This document shows positions 1-6,191 of a DNA stretch of 9,678 bases, one piece after another (position 1 is the stretch's first letter; every line of letters begins with the position of its first letter). The notes below the pieces were generated by a model that searched no databases, was not told the DNA's origin, and saw nothing but the letters and a program-made list of their open reading frames with translations. The DNA is from Ruminococcus sp. (GTDB lineage Bacteria > Bacillota_A > Clostridia > Oscillospirales > Ruminococcaceae), in the NCBI GenBank assembly GCA_017418765.1, contig JAFOMV010000009.1, positions 1 to 9,678 on the forward strand. The letters are read 5' to 3'. Both the position numbers and the translations under genes were made by a program.

Positions 1-95
1 ACACTGTCAGCGCCGCCTGAAAGTCCGCATACAACGGTATCGCCTTCTGAGAGAAGCCGGTTTTCCTTAATATGTCTTAATATCTTATCTGTCAT
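1..95 (-). CDS. tilS: tRNA(Ile)-lysidine synthase, N-terminal fragment (cut by window edge)
   Basis: Only the first 31 codons and two further bases lie in the window; the gene continues past the left edge. Seen: an ATG at 95, then a short amphipathic helix region, then a strand ending in the PP-loop motif SGGADS (residues 26-31), which binds ATP in N-type ATP pyrophosphatases. TilS uses ATP to adenylate C34 of tRNA-Ile2 (CAU anticodon) and attaches lysine, making lysidine so that the tRNA reads AUA. The motif so close to the N terminus, after a 'GD-x-VVCGL' strand, fits TilS better than GuaA or ThiI, where the PP-loop lies deeper in the protein. The ATG is 2 nt beyond the dnaB stop, with no clear Shine-Dalgarno, which suggests translational coupling to dnaB. 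A TtcA-like relative cannot be fully excluded from 31 residues. Confidence 0.8.
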   Translation of the reverse strand, partial: MTDKILRHIKENRLLSEGDTVVCGLSGGADS

Positions 96-97
96 AG

Positions 98-1456
98 TTA
101 CTGTGCATCAGCAGGAGCTTCGCTGTAGTCGGGGTTTGAGAAACGTGTATACTGACCGTCCCATACAAGTTCTACAGTACCTGTTTCACCGTGACGGTTC
201 TTAGCGACGATACATTCTGAAATATTCGGTCTCTGGCTTTCCTTGTTGTAGTAAGCCTCACGGTAAAGAAAGAGAACGATATCGGCATCCTGCTCGATAG
301 AACCTGATTCACGGAGGTCTGAAAGCATAGGACGCTTATCTGTACGGCTCTCAACGGCACGGGAAAGCTGTGAAAGGAGAATTACCGGAACATTCAGTTC
401 TTTTGCCATTACCTTGAGCTGACGGGTTATCTCGGAGATAACTACTACACGGTTATCCGAACGGGAAGTGGATTCCATAAGCTGGAGGTAGTCGATGATG
501 ACCAGACCGAGATTCTTGGTACGTCTTAGTTTAGCCTTCATCTGCTGTACTGTCATGCTTGCGGTATCGTCAATGAAAAGCGGGAGAGTGCTGAGATAGC
601 CTGCACTTGTAGCAAGTTTTACCCAGTCATCTCCGGAGATACGGCCGTTTCGCAGAGTATTGGAGTCTACCAGTGCCTCTGTAGATAATATACGTGTGGC
701 AAGCTGCTCTTTGGACATTTCGAGGTTGAAGGTAACAACTTCCTTTTCAGCACGTCTTGCCACATTTGTAGCGATATTCATGGCAAATGAAGTTTTACCC
801 ATACCAGGACGGGCAGCAATGATTATCAGGTCGGACTTATTAAGACCCGATGTTATACTGTCAAGGAGAGTAAAGCCGGTTCTTGCACCGACATACTTGT
901 CTTTGTCGGGACCCGATATCTTACCGAGACGGTCATAAGCCTCTGCGATGGCTTCTTTCAGCGGTATAAGACCTCTTACGTCACGTCCCTGACGGATGTC
1001 ATATATCTTCTGTTCAGCAGCATCCAGCATAAGAGAAGCGTCATTTTCGCCCATTTGTATGTCTTCGAGGATATTCCTTGCAACATAGCCCAGACTGCGA
1101 ACGTAGTATTTATCCGACACTATCTTGCAGTAGCTCTCGATATTGGATGTCGTAGGCAGAAGGTCAGCTATCTCTGAGAGGTAGCGTCTTCCCTCGGCAG
1201 GACTTTCAAAGATGTGGAGCTTTTCGGCTTCGTTGAGCAGAGTAACGATATCCACAGGAGCGCCTGACGAGAACATTCTCAGGATAATGCTGTATATTGC
1301 GCTGTGCTGCTCGCTGTAGAAATACTCCGGCTTGATCAGTTCGATAACAGTGGGAAGTATCGATGGATCGGCGATTATTGCTCCTAAAACGGACTGCTCC
1401 GCCTCGATGCTGTGGGGCAGCTCTCGGGCGGAGGTGATGAAATTATTATCGTCCAT
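98..1456 (-). CDS. dnaB: replicative DNA helicase DnaB
   Basis: A 452-residue hexameric replicative helicase that unwinds DNA ahead of the fork and is loaded with primase; in Bacillus the same protein is called DnaC. Seen: an N-terminal helical domain (about 12-115) opening with 'PHSIEAEQSVLGA', a linker helix near 160-178, and a RecA-like domain from about 190. Walker A is ARPGMGKT (215-222), Walker B is LVIIDYLQLM with D322, and the H3 motif is LLSQLSR (360-366, Q363). It also has the SDLRESGSIEQDAD segment (379-392) and a KNRHG loop (419-423) that carries the likely arginine finger. Length is normal for the family and no intein interrupts the Walker region, a common insertion site in DnaB. 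The ATG at 1456 has GGAG seven bases upstream, inside the last codons of rplI, 12 nt from its stop. Gene order with rplI and gdpP is classic for Firmicutes. Confidence 0.97.
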   Translation of the reverse strand: MDDNNFITSARELPHSIEAEQSVLGAIIADPSILPTVIELIKPEYFYSEQHSAIYSIILRMFSSGAPVDIVTLLNEAEKLHIFESPAEGRRYLSEIADLLPTTSNIESYCKIVSDKYYVRSLGYVARNILEDIQMGENDASLMLDAAEQKIYDIRQGRDVRGLIPLKEAIAEAYDRLGKISGPDKDKYVGARTGFTLLDSITSGLNKSDLIIIAARPGMGKTSFAMNIATNVARRAEKEVVTFNLEMSKEQLATRILSTEALVDSNTLRNGRISGDDWVKLATSAGYLSTLPLFIDDTASMTVQQMKAKLRRTKNLGLVIIDYLQLMESTSRSDNRVVVISEITRQLKVMAKELNVPVILLSQLSRAVESRTDKRPMLSDLRESGSIEQDADIVLFLYREAYYNKESQRPNISECIVAKNRHGETGTVELVWDGQYTRFSNPDYSEAPADAQ

Positions 1457-1468
1457 TGTTTACTCCGT

Positions 1469-1915
1469 TCAGCCTTCAACGACTTCAACGTCAATAGTTT
1501 CGGAGATACCGTTATAAAGCTTGATAGCAGCGGTATAAGAACCGAAATTCTTGATATCAGTGCTGAGGGTAATCTTCTTCTTATCCAGCTTAACTCCAAG
1601 CTGCTCGCCGACAGCATCAGCAACGTTGCCTGATGTTACAGAGCCGAAAAGTCTGTCATTTGAACCTGCTTTAGCCTTGATGATGACTTTCTTGCCCTTG
1701 AGCTTTTCAGCTGATTCCTTAGCTGCCTGGATATCCATATCTATCTTGTGCTGTGCGGAATCCTGCTGACCTTTGAGCTTATTCATATTCTCGGGAGTAG
1801 CCTCTACGGCAAGTCCCTTTGGAAGGAGCATATTTCTTGCAAATCCATCTGCAACATTTTTCATTTCGCCCTTTTTTCCTGAACCCTTTACATCCTGTAA
1901 GTAGATAACTTTCAT
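1469..1915 (-). CDS. rplI: 50S ribosomal protein L9
   Basis: A 148-residue large-subunit protein that binds 23S rRNA near the L1 stalk base and affects frame maintenance. Seen: the N-terminal RNA-binding domain (1-50) with a glycine/lysine-rich loop (residues 10-16) and the family signature [13 protein letters not shown] (24-36), a long charged connecting helix (about 41-75), and the C-terminal domain (80-148) with '[14 protein letters not shown]' at 88-101. Length matches E. coli L9 (about 149). The ATG at 1915 is preceded by an AGGAAAGGA-type ribosome binding site that overlaps the end of gdpP; the two genes are separated by only 4 nt. dnaB follows after 12 nt. Nothing unusual is visible. 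Confidence 0.98.
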   Translation of the reverse strand: MKVIYLQDVKGSGKKGEMKNVADGFARNMLLPKGLAVEATPENMNKLKGQQDSAQHKIDMDIQAAKESAEKLKGKKVIIKAKAGSNDRLFGSVTSGNVADAVGEQLGVKLDKKKITLSTDIKNFGSYTAAIKLYNGISETIDVEVVEG

Positions 1916-1919
1916 ATTA

Positions 1920-3908
1920 CTACATCCTTTCCTGATCTTTAACGGGATTATCTATCCTGTATTCATCAATAGCTTTTGTCAGTTTCTTAGAAGCTTCATC
2001 AAAAGATACATTTTCAAGCTGTGCAGCCGCCATAGTCTGGTGACCGCCTCCGCCAAGCTTTTCCATTATGACCTGAACGTTTATAGCTCCCAGCGAACGG
2101 GCAGATATATTTATTGTTCCATTTGCTTTGTATATAACGAATGAAGCTTCAACATCAGTTATACCGAGAAGCTCGTCAGCTGCCTGCGGAGCAACGATCC
2201 TTATGTCATCCGACTTGAAATCGGCAGTGGCTATGGCGCAGTTTTTATGTATTTTTGCAGAAGCGACTATCTGTGTCTTTCTTCTGTATGAGTCAATGGA
2301 ATTGGAGAACAGCAGCTTTACGGCAACAGTGTCCGCACCCATTTTTTTCAGATATGCAGCGGCTTCAAAGGTTCTTACACCTGTACGCATAACAAAATTT
2401 TTCGTGTCAAGCATGATTCCTGACAGCAGTGCTTCTGCATGGCAGCTTTGTATCTTTACATCGCCTTCAAAGCGGAAGTACTGAATGATCTCTGTAACCA
2501 TCTCAGAGGCAGATGAAGCATAGGGCTCGTGATGGAATATAACTGCGTCATCAATGAAGTTGACTGTTTTGCGGTGATGGTCGATCACCACAACTGATTT
2601 TGCTCTGTCATACAGTTCAGGACTTTCGATATAGTCCTTATTGTGTGTGTCAACTATAATGAGCAGATCATTTTGTCCTATAGTCATTTCTGCGGTCTCG
2701 GGAGTGATAAACAGCTCCTCTCCGGTCTTTTCTTCAACGAAGTCTATCAGATTTGCCGCAAGATTTTTTGATCTGTCCACGACAATATGAACTTCTTTTT
2801 TCAGCAGAGCCATTGCACCTGCCAGACCGCATGCCGCACCTACAGAATCCAGATCGCCGAAACGATGTCCCATAATATAGACTTTATCCGAGCTCATTAC
2901 AAGGTCCTGCAGAGCATTTGCGATGATACGTGTTTTGGCACGTGAACGTTTTTCAACGCCCTTTGATACTCCGCCGAAGAATCGATAGCCGTTGTCAGTC
3001 TTGACAACAGCCTGATCTCCGCCTCGTCCGAGAGCCATATCAAGGCATTGTCTTGCGATTCGTTCACTCTCTGCAAGTGTATCAGCACCCCTGCCGACTC
3101 CGATTGAAAAAGTCAGCGGATATTTATCGTCTATCTTGATGTTACGAGCGGCGTCAAGTATCTTGAATTTTTCACTTATAATATTGTCAAGATGTCTGTT
3201 TTCGATGACAGCATAGAATGAATTTGAGGCAGTACGCTTGATAAAACCGTTAGTCTTGCTCATAAATATTTCTATAAGCTGTTCTGTTTCGAGAGTAGCT
3301 CTTGCTTTTTCACTTTCCTTGGCGTTCTGAATTATCTCGTCATAATTGTCTATGGTGATGATAAGAACGTTCGGGTGAGCTGCATCAAGGTCTTTTTTGA
3401 TGTTTATAAGCTTTGTCTCGTCGTTGAAATAAACAACATAAAGTGTGTGATCGCCCTTGATGTATTTTTCTGCGATAAGCCTGTATGTGCTGCCGTTGAT
3501 GGTACACATCTCATGAACAGAGGTTTTTAGCGCTGCCGGGCTGACATTCACATATGCACTGAAATCATTGCCGTATGCATCCTGTCCGAGACTTATTTTT
3601 TCCTGAAAAAGCTGATTGTACCACAGAAGTTTGTTTTTTTCGTCTATAACGGCAACAGGTGCAGGCAGCGAACTCATATATTCACCTGCAGAAGTTTCGA
3701 GGTGATCGTTCATTTCGGATATGCGCCGCATAGAATTCTTTGTGGACAATATAAGATGAACAGCCGAGGCAAATATAAGAGCCATAGCTGCTGCAAGGAG
3801 TATATATGATGCGGCAGGATATCTTTTCATCAACAGAGCTGCTGTGCCTATATCAGTCAGAAGTATGAGCTGAACGGCAAACAGCACTGTCGGGAATTTA
3901 TTCTTCAA
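1920..3908 (-). CDS. gdpP: cyclic-di-AMP phosphodiesterase GdpP (YybT family, DHH/DHHA1), TTG start
   Basis: A 662-residue membrane-anchored enzyme that hydrolyses c-di-AMP to pApA and so controls potassium, osmotic and cell-wall homeostasis. Seen in order: two membrane helices (about 5-27 and 32-54), a PAS-like domain (about 75-165), a GGDEF-like domain (about 175-305), then the catalytic DHH part. The GGDEF domain has 'TASNSFYAV' where an active cyclase would have GGDEF, as usual for GdpP, so no cyclase activity is expected. Metal ligands are visible: GHRFGDLDS with H348, D352 and D354; D420 in VDTH; DHH at 443-445; and D501. DHHA1 carries [11 protein letters not shown] (619-629). All catalytic positions look intact. 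The start is TTG at 3908, supported by AAAGGAG with a 7-base spacer. It lies 50 nt downstream of rnj and 4 nt upstream of rplI, as part of one operon. Confidence 0.95.
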   Translation of the reverse strand: MKNKFPTVLFAVQLILLTDIGTAALLMKRYPAASYILLAAAMALIFASAVHLILSTKNSMRRISEMNDHLETSAGEYMSSLPAPVAVIDEKNKLLWYNQLFQEKISLGQDAYGNDFSAYVNVSPAALKTSVHEMCTINGSTYRLIAEKYIKGDHTLYVVYFNDETKLINIKKDLDAAHPNVLIITIDNYDEIIQNAKESEKARATLETEQLIEIFMSKTNGFIKRTASNSFYAVIENRHLDNIISEKFKILDAARNIKIDDKYPLTFSIGVGRGADTLAESERIARQCLDMALGRGGDQAVVKTDNGYRFFGGVSKGVEKRSRAKTRIIANALQDLVMSSDKVYIMGHRFGDLDSVGAACGLAGAMALLKKEVHIVVDRSKNLAANLIDFVEEKTGEELFITPETAEMTIGQNDLLIIVDTHNKDYIESPELYDRAKSVVVIDHHRKTVNFIDDAVIFHHEPYASSASEMVTEIIQYFRFEGDVKIQSCHAEALLSGIMLDTKNFVMRTGVRTFEAAAYLKKMGADTVAVKLLFSNSIDSYRRKTQIVASAKIHKNCAIATADFKSDDIRIVAPQAADELLGITDVEASFVIYKANGTINISARSLGAINVQVIMEKLGGGGHQTMAAAQLENVSFDEASKKLTKAIDEYRIDNPVKDQERM

Positions 3909-3915
3909 TTTTCAG

Positions 3916-3922
3916 CTCCTTT
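3916..3922 (-). promoter_or_regulatory. ribosome binding site fixing the TTG start of gdpP
   Basis: On the minus strand AAAGGAG lies 7 bases before TTG at 3908. The residues that follow (MKNKF then a hydrophobic helix) form a normal N terminus for a GdpP membrane anchor, so the TTG is well supported. Confidence 0.75.
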
Positions 3923-3958
3923 CGGAACGCTGCAGCGCTTGGAAGCAAGCACGCATTT

Positions 3959-5788
3959 TTATGTTTCCATTATAATAGGAAGTATCATCGGGCTGCGCTT
4001 TGTCTTCTGATAGATGTAGTCAGAGAGTGCATCACGCATTTTACCCTTGAGGGAGTTCCATTCCCTGAGTTCGCCTGCTGAGCAGCTGTTGAGAGTATCG
4101 GTAAGAAGAAGCCTTGCTTCTACCATAAGCTCCTCTGATTCTCTTACATAAACGAAACCTCTTGATATGATATCGGGGCCTGCAACTATCTCATTTGTGG
4201 AACGGTCAATGCCGATAACGATAATGATAAGGCCGTCCTGAGCAAGGTGCTTTCTGTCACGGAGAACTATAGAGCTGACGTCACCGACGCCAAGTCCGTC
4301 AACAAGCACACGGCCTGCCGGTACCTGAGATACTACTTTCATAGTATTTCCGTCGGTCTCGATCACATTGCCTATCTCAGCGATAATAACATTTTCCTTT
4401 GGCATTCCCATCTGGAGTGCAAGATCGGCGTGTTTTTTCAGATGCTTGTATTCACCGTGAACAGGTATGAAGAACTTTGGCTTAGTCAGACTCTGCATAA
4501 GTTTGAGCTCCTCCTGACAAGCGTGTCCCGATACATGAACTTCGTACATTGCTTCGTAAACAACTTCAGCGCCTGACTTCATAAGCTCATTTACCACACG
4601 GGTAACGAATTTCTCATTGCCGGGAATAGGCGTAGCAGAGATTATGATGAAGTCCATAGGAGTGATATTGACCTTCTTGTGGTCATTCATAGCCATACGT
4701 GTAAGAGCAGACATAGGTTCGCCCTGACTTCCTGTGGTTATGAGAACTATCCGCTCACTTTCGTAGCGGTTCATCATTTCGATATCAATGATTATTCCCG
4801 GAGGAACATCAAGGTATCCCAGTTCGATTGCAGTATTGATAACATTTATCATACTTCTTCCGAATACTGCCACTTTTCGTCCGTATCTCACAGCGCAGTT
4901 GATTATCTGCTGGACACGGTGGATATTGGATGAGAATGTAGCGATGATTATACGTTTGCCTTCGCCCTTCTGAAAAAGTTTGTCGAAGGATTCTCCGACT
5001 GTTCTTTCGGAGTGGGTATATCCGGGACGCTCTGCATTTGTAGAATCAGCCATGAGAGCCAGAACACCACGGCTTCCAAGTTCGCCGAAACGGGCAAGAT
5101 CGATTATTTTGCCGTCTATAGGGGAGTAGTCCACCTTGAAGTCGCCTGTATGGACGATAACGCCTGCGGGAGTATGGATAGCCATACCCACAGAATCGGG
5201 GATGGAGTGGTTGACCTTGATGAATTCAACAGCCATACAGCCCATTTTTACGGTCTTTTTGGGTTCAACGATATTCAGGTTGACCTTTCCATAGAGCCCC
5301 TGTTCCTTGAGCTTGCCTTCGATGAGACCGATAGTCAGTCTTGTTGCATAGACAGGAACATTTATTTTCTTGAGAAGATAAGCCAGACCGCCGATATGGT
5401 CTTCGTGGCCATGAGTGATAACGATGCCCCTTACCTTGTCAGCATTGCGTTCTACGTACGTGAAATCAGGGATAACGATATCAACACCGGGCATATCAGC
5501 GTCAGGGAAAGCGAGACCGCAGTCCAGGATGAATATATCGTTTGAACACTCAAACACCGTCATATTCTTACCGATCTCGTTAAGACCTCCCAGCGGGATT
5601 ATCTTGACCGGTGTCTTTTTGATCTCCTTTGAGCGTGACGGTCTGCCTCTTTTGGCAGGAGTCTTAGTAGTTTCAGGTGCTGTATTTTCAGCAGCTGCTT
5701 TTTTCTTTACTGCACGCTGTCTGCTGCCTCCGTTAGCGGCAGGCGCCTTTCTGCGCGGCTTCTTTGCATTGGATTCTTTTTCGTTCAC
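3959..5788 (-). CDS. rnj: ribonuclease J (metallo-beta-lactamase/beta-CASP RNase), GTG start
   Basis: A 609-residue cytoplasmic RNase of the J1/J2 family, which combines 5'-to-3' exonuclease and endonuclease activity in mRNA decay and rRNA processing. Seen: a basic, Lys/Ala/Pro-rich low-complexity tail (1-58) before the conserved start of the fold, VKIIPLGGLNEIGKNM (61-76). The metallo-beta-lactamase motifs follow: HGHEDH (126-131), NHSIPDS with H194, and HTGDFK with D216. The beta-CASP domain carries GSQGEP (353-358) and ISATPIPGNE (383-392), then HVSGHA (H418, H422) and PVHGEYKHL (H444). A C-terminal domain runs from about 490 to 609. All zinc ligands expected for activity are present. The core is normal in length; the N-terminal tail is extra compared with Bacillus J1. 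The GTG at 5788 has GAGAGG with a 7-base spacer. It is the first gene of the minus-strand operon, behind a long leader. Confidence 0.96.
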   Translation of the reverse strand: MNEKESNAKKPRRKAPAANGGSRQRAVKKKAAAENTAPETTKTPAKRGRPSRSKEIKKTPVKIIPLGGLNEIGKNMTVFECSNDIFILDCGLAFPDADMPGVDIVIPDFTYVERNADKVRGIVITHGHEDHIGGLAYLLKKINVPVYATRLTIGLIEGKLKEQGLYGKVNLNIVEPKKTVKMGCMAVEFIKVNHSIPDSVGMAIHTPAGVIVHTGDFKVDYSPIDGKIIDLARFGELGSRGVLALMADSTNAERPGYTHSERTVGESFDKLFQKGEGKRIIIATFSSNIHRVQQIINCAVRYGRKVAVFGRSMINVINTAIELGYLDVPPGIIIDIEMMNRYESERIVLITTGSQGEPMSALTRMAMNDHKKVNITPMDFIIISATPIPGNEKFVTRVVNELMKSGAEVVYEAMYEVHVSGHACQEELKLMQSLTKPKFFIPVHGEYKHLKKHADLALQMGMPKENVIIAEIGNVIETDGNTMKVVSQVPAGRVLVDGLGVGDVSSIVLRDRKHLAQDGLIIIVIGIDRSTNEIVAGPDIISRGFVYVRESEELMVEARLLLTDTLNSCSAGELREWNSLKGKMRDALSDYIYQKTKRSPMILPIIMET

Positions 5789-5795
5789 TATGTGA

Positions 5796-5801
5796 CCTCT
5801 C
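5796..5801 (-). promoter_or_regulatory. ribosome binding site fixing the GTG start of rnj
   Basis: GAGAGG on the minus strand lies 7 bases before GTG at 5788. It begins about 10 bases beyond the 9 bp hairpin at 5812-5848, so that hairpin could influence its accessibility. Confidence 0.65.
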
Positions 5802-5811
5802 TTTCAAAATG

Positions 5812-5848
5812 TAAAGGCAGATACTATTGCGTTCATATGCTGCCTTTA
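5812..5848 (-). promoter_or_regulatory. hairpin just upstream of the rnj ribosome binding site
   Basis: Positions 5812-5820 (plus strand taaaggcag) and 5840-5848 (ctgccttta) are a perfect 9 bp inverted repeat around a 19-nt loop. In the rnj transcript it lies about 10 nt before the Shine-Dalgarno. It lacks a proper T tract on its 3' side, so it is more likely a translational or stability element than a terminator. Confidence 0.5.
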
Positions 5849-5869
5849 TTGATTAACATGACTTCGGAA

Positions 5870-5916
5870 GACATATATACTGACTTGTGGAATGACATTA
5901 AAAGTATATGTCAGTA
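5870..5916 (-). repeat. pair of overlapping, mutually exclusive inverted repeats in the rnj leader
   Basis: Plus-strand gacatata (5870-5877) pairs with tatatgtc (5905-5912), 8 bp. Separately tactgac (5878-5884) pairs with gtcagta (5910-5916), 7 bp. Both pairings need 5910-5912 and they cross, so only one can form at a time. AT richness of the first stem makes chance occurrence possible; the GC-containing second stem is less easily dismissed. Confidence 0.35.
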
Positions 5917-5924
5917 AACAAATA

Positions 5925-6014
5925 TCACAGTATGGAGAAAACGAACAGGCAGCAGCCTGTCTCCTGTATCTGTGAGATATCATCACGAGTATATTTACCG
6001 AAGCATACGGACAT
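5925..6014 (-). CDS. possible 29-residue leader peptide or small protein in the rnj leader
   Basis: A short frame, ATG at 6014 to TGA at 5925, lies inside the predicted rnj leader. Seen: AAGGA on the minus strand with a 4-base gap before the ATG; codons that look coding rather than random (GAT GAT ATC, CAG, GGC, CTG); a polar middle (KYTRDD at residues 7-12, then SQIQET); and a hydrophobic, cysteine-containing end, GCCLFVFSIL. The frame stays open for about 16 further codons upstream of the ATG without an obvious start. I do not recognise the sequence. A GC-rich hairpin overlaps its Cys-Cys codons, which is the geometry of a leader peptide whose translation could control downstream folding, but no known attenuation rule is met. 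It may equally be a spurious frame. Confidence 0.3.
   Translation of the reverse strand: MSVCFGKYTRDDISQIQETGCCLFVFSIL
5944..5961 (-). terminator. terminator-like or attenuator-like hairpin in the rnj leader
   Basis: On the minus strand GACAGGC and GCCTGTT flank a TGCT loop (7 bp including one G-T pair), followed by the T-rich stretch TCGTTTTCT. A GGAG before it can also pair with a CTCC after the T-rich stretch, giving a longer, bulged structure. The T tract is interrupted, so termination would be partial. It sits about 145 nt after the predicted rnj start site and would also meet read-through from the upstream symporter gene. Confidence 0.35.
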
Positions 6015-6112
6015 TAAGTCCTTAATATATTTAATGGCTCTTTTGCCAATAAAGTCTGAAAACGATGCTCATATGGATACTATACCATTATGACACAACT
6101 ATACACTATATA

Positions 6113-6141
6113 ATTATACTAATAAAAATTATAAATGTCAA
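6113..6141 (-). promoter_or_regulatory. near-consensus sigma-A promoter for the rnj-gdpP-rplI-dnaB-tilS operon
   Basis: On the minus strand TTGACA (6141-6136) and TATAAT (6118-6113) are separated by exactly 17 bases of AT-rich sequence. Both hexamers match the consensus fully. Start of transcription is predicted near 6106. The promoter lies just beyond the stop codon of the symporter gene on the same strand, so the operon need not depend on read-through. Confidence 0.85.
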
Positions 6142-6191
6142 TAGCTCAGATAAGCGTTTCATACAAAATGTATATTTTTATCATCAGTCTG
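6142..6191. other. short spacer between symporter stop and rnj promoter, no clear terminator
   Basis: The only dyad seen is atac-aaaat-gtat, a weak 4 bp AT-rich stem with a T run on the plus-strand side. On the minus strand, where a terminator for the symporter would be needed, there is no T tract after it. Read-through from the symporter into the rnj leader is therefore plausible. Confidence 0.4.

Larger units (their letters stand above)
5789..6106 (-). promoter_or_regulatory. long structured 5' leader of rnj (predicted 5' UTR, about 318 nt)
   Basis: From the predicted transcription start near 6106 to the GTG at 5788 the minus strand has no recognised gene. Seen in transcript order: a possible 29-codon frame (6014-5925); a GC-rich hairpin over its end (5961-5944); a pair of alternative inverted repeats (5916-5870); a hairpin with a 9 bp perfect stem (5848-5812); then the rnj ribosome binding site (5801-5796). 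I find no T-box sequence and no riboswitch class I know. Inference: a leader of this length in front of a major RNase gene may mediate autoregulation, as the long rne leader does for RNase E in E. coli. The only direct evidence is the promoter position and the inverted repeats. Confidence 0.6.

Noticed and set aside
2128..2484. 118-codon plus-strand open frame opposite gdpP
   Set aside because: Antisense to the DHH catalytic region, which is clearly coding; no independent start signal.
1920..3908. Active diguanylate cyclase in GdpP
   Set aside because: The GGDEF-like domain lacks the GGDEF residues (TASNSF at that place), the usual state in this family.
3909..3958. Terminator or promoter between rnj and gdpP
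   Set aside because: The 50-nt gap has small GC-containing dyads (such as cgctgcagcg and gcttgcttccaagc) but no T tract and no -10/-35 pair, so I treat the two genes as co-transcribed.
5012..5545. 177-codon plus-strand open frame antisense to rnj
   Set aside because: It lies wholly inside the conserved RNase J coding region, has no ribosome binding site or domain pattern, and its composition is that of a reverse-frame shadow.
6031..6072. 13-codon minus-strand frame near the start of the rnj leader
   Set aside because: Very short, with no ribosome binding site before its ATG.
5908..6093. 61-codon plus-strand open frame in the spacer opposite the rnj leader
   Set aside because: No Shine-Dalgarno precedes the ATG, the sequence looks like random composition, and the strand is opposite to a strong promoter and leader.
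5789..6106. Known riboswitch, T-box or c-di-AMP (ydaO) element in the rnj leader
   Set aside because: I looked for the T-box core and for conserved ydaO-type blocks and saw neither. A covariance-model search (Infernal against Rfam) would decide.
6158..6176. Rho-independent terminator after the symporter gene
   Set aside because: The dyad is only 4 bp of AT pairs and the T run is on the wrong strand for the symporter transcript.
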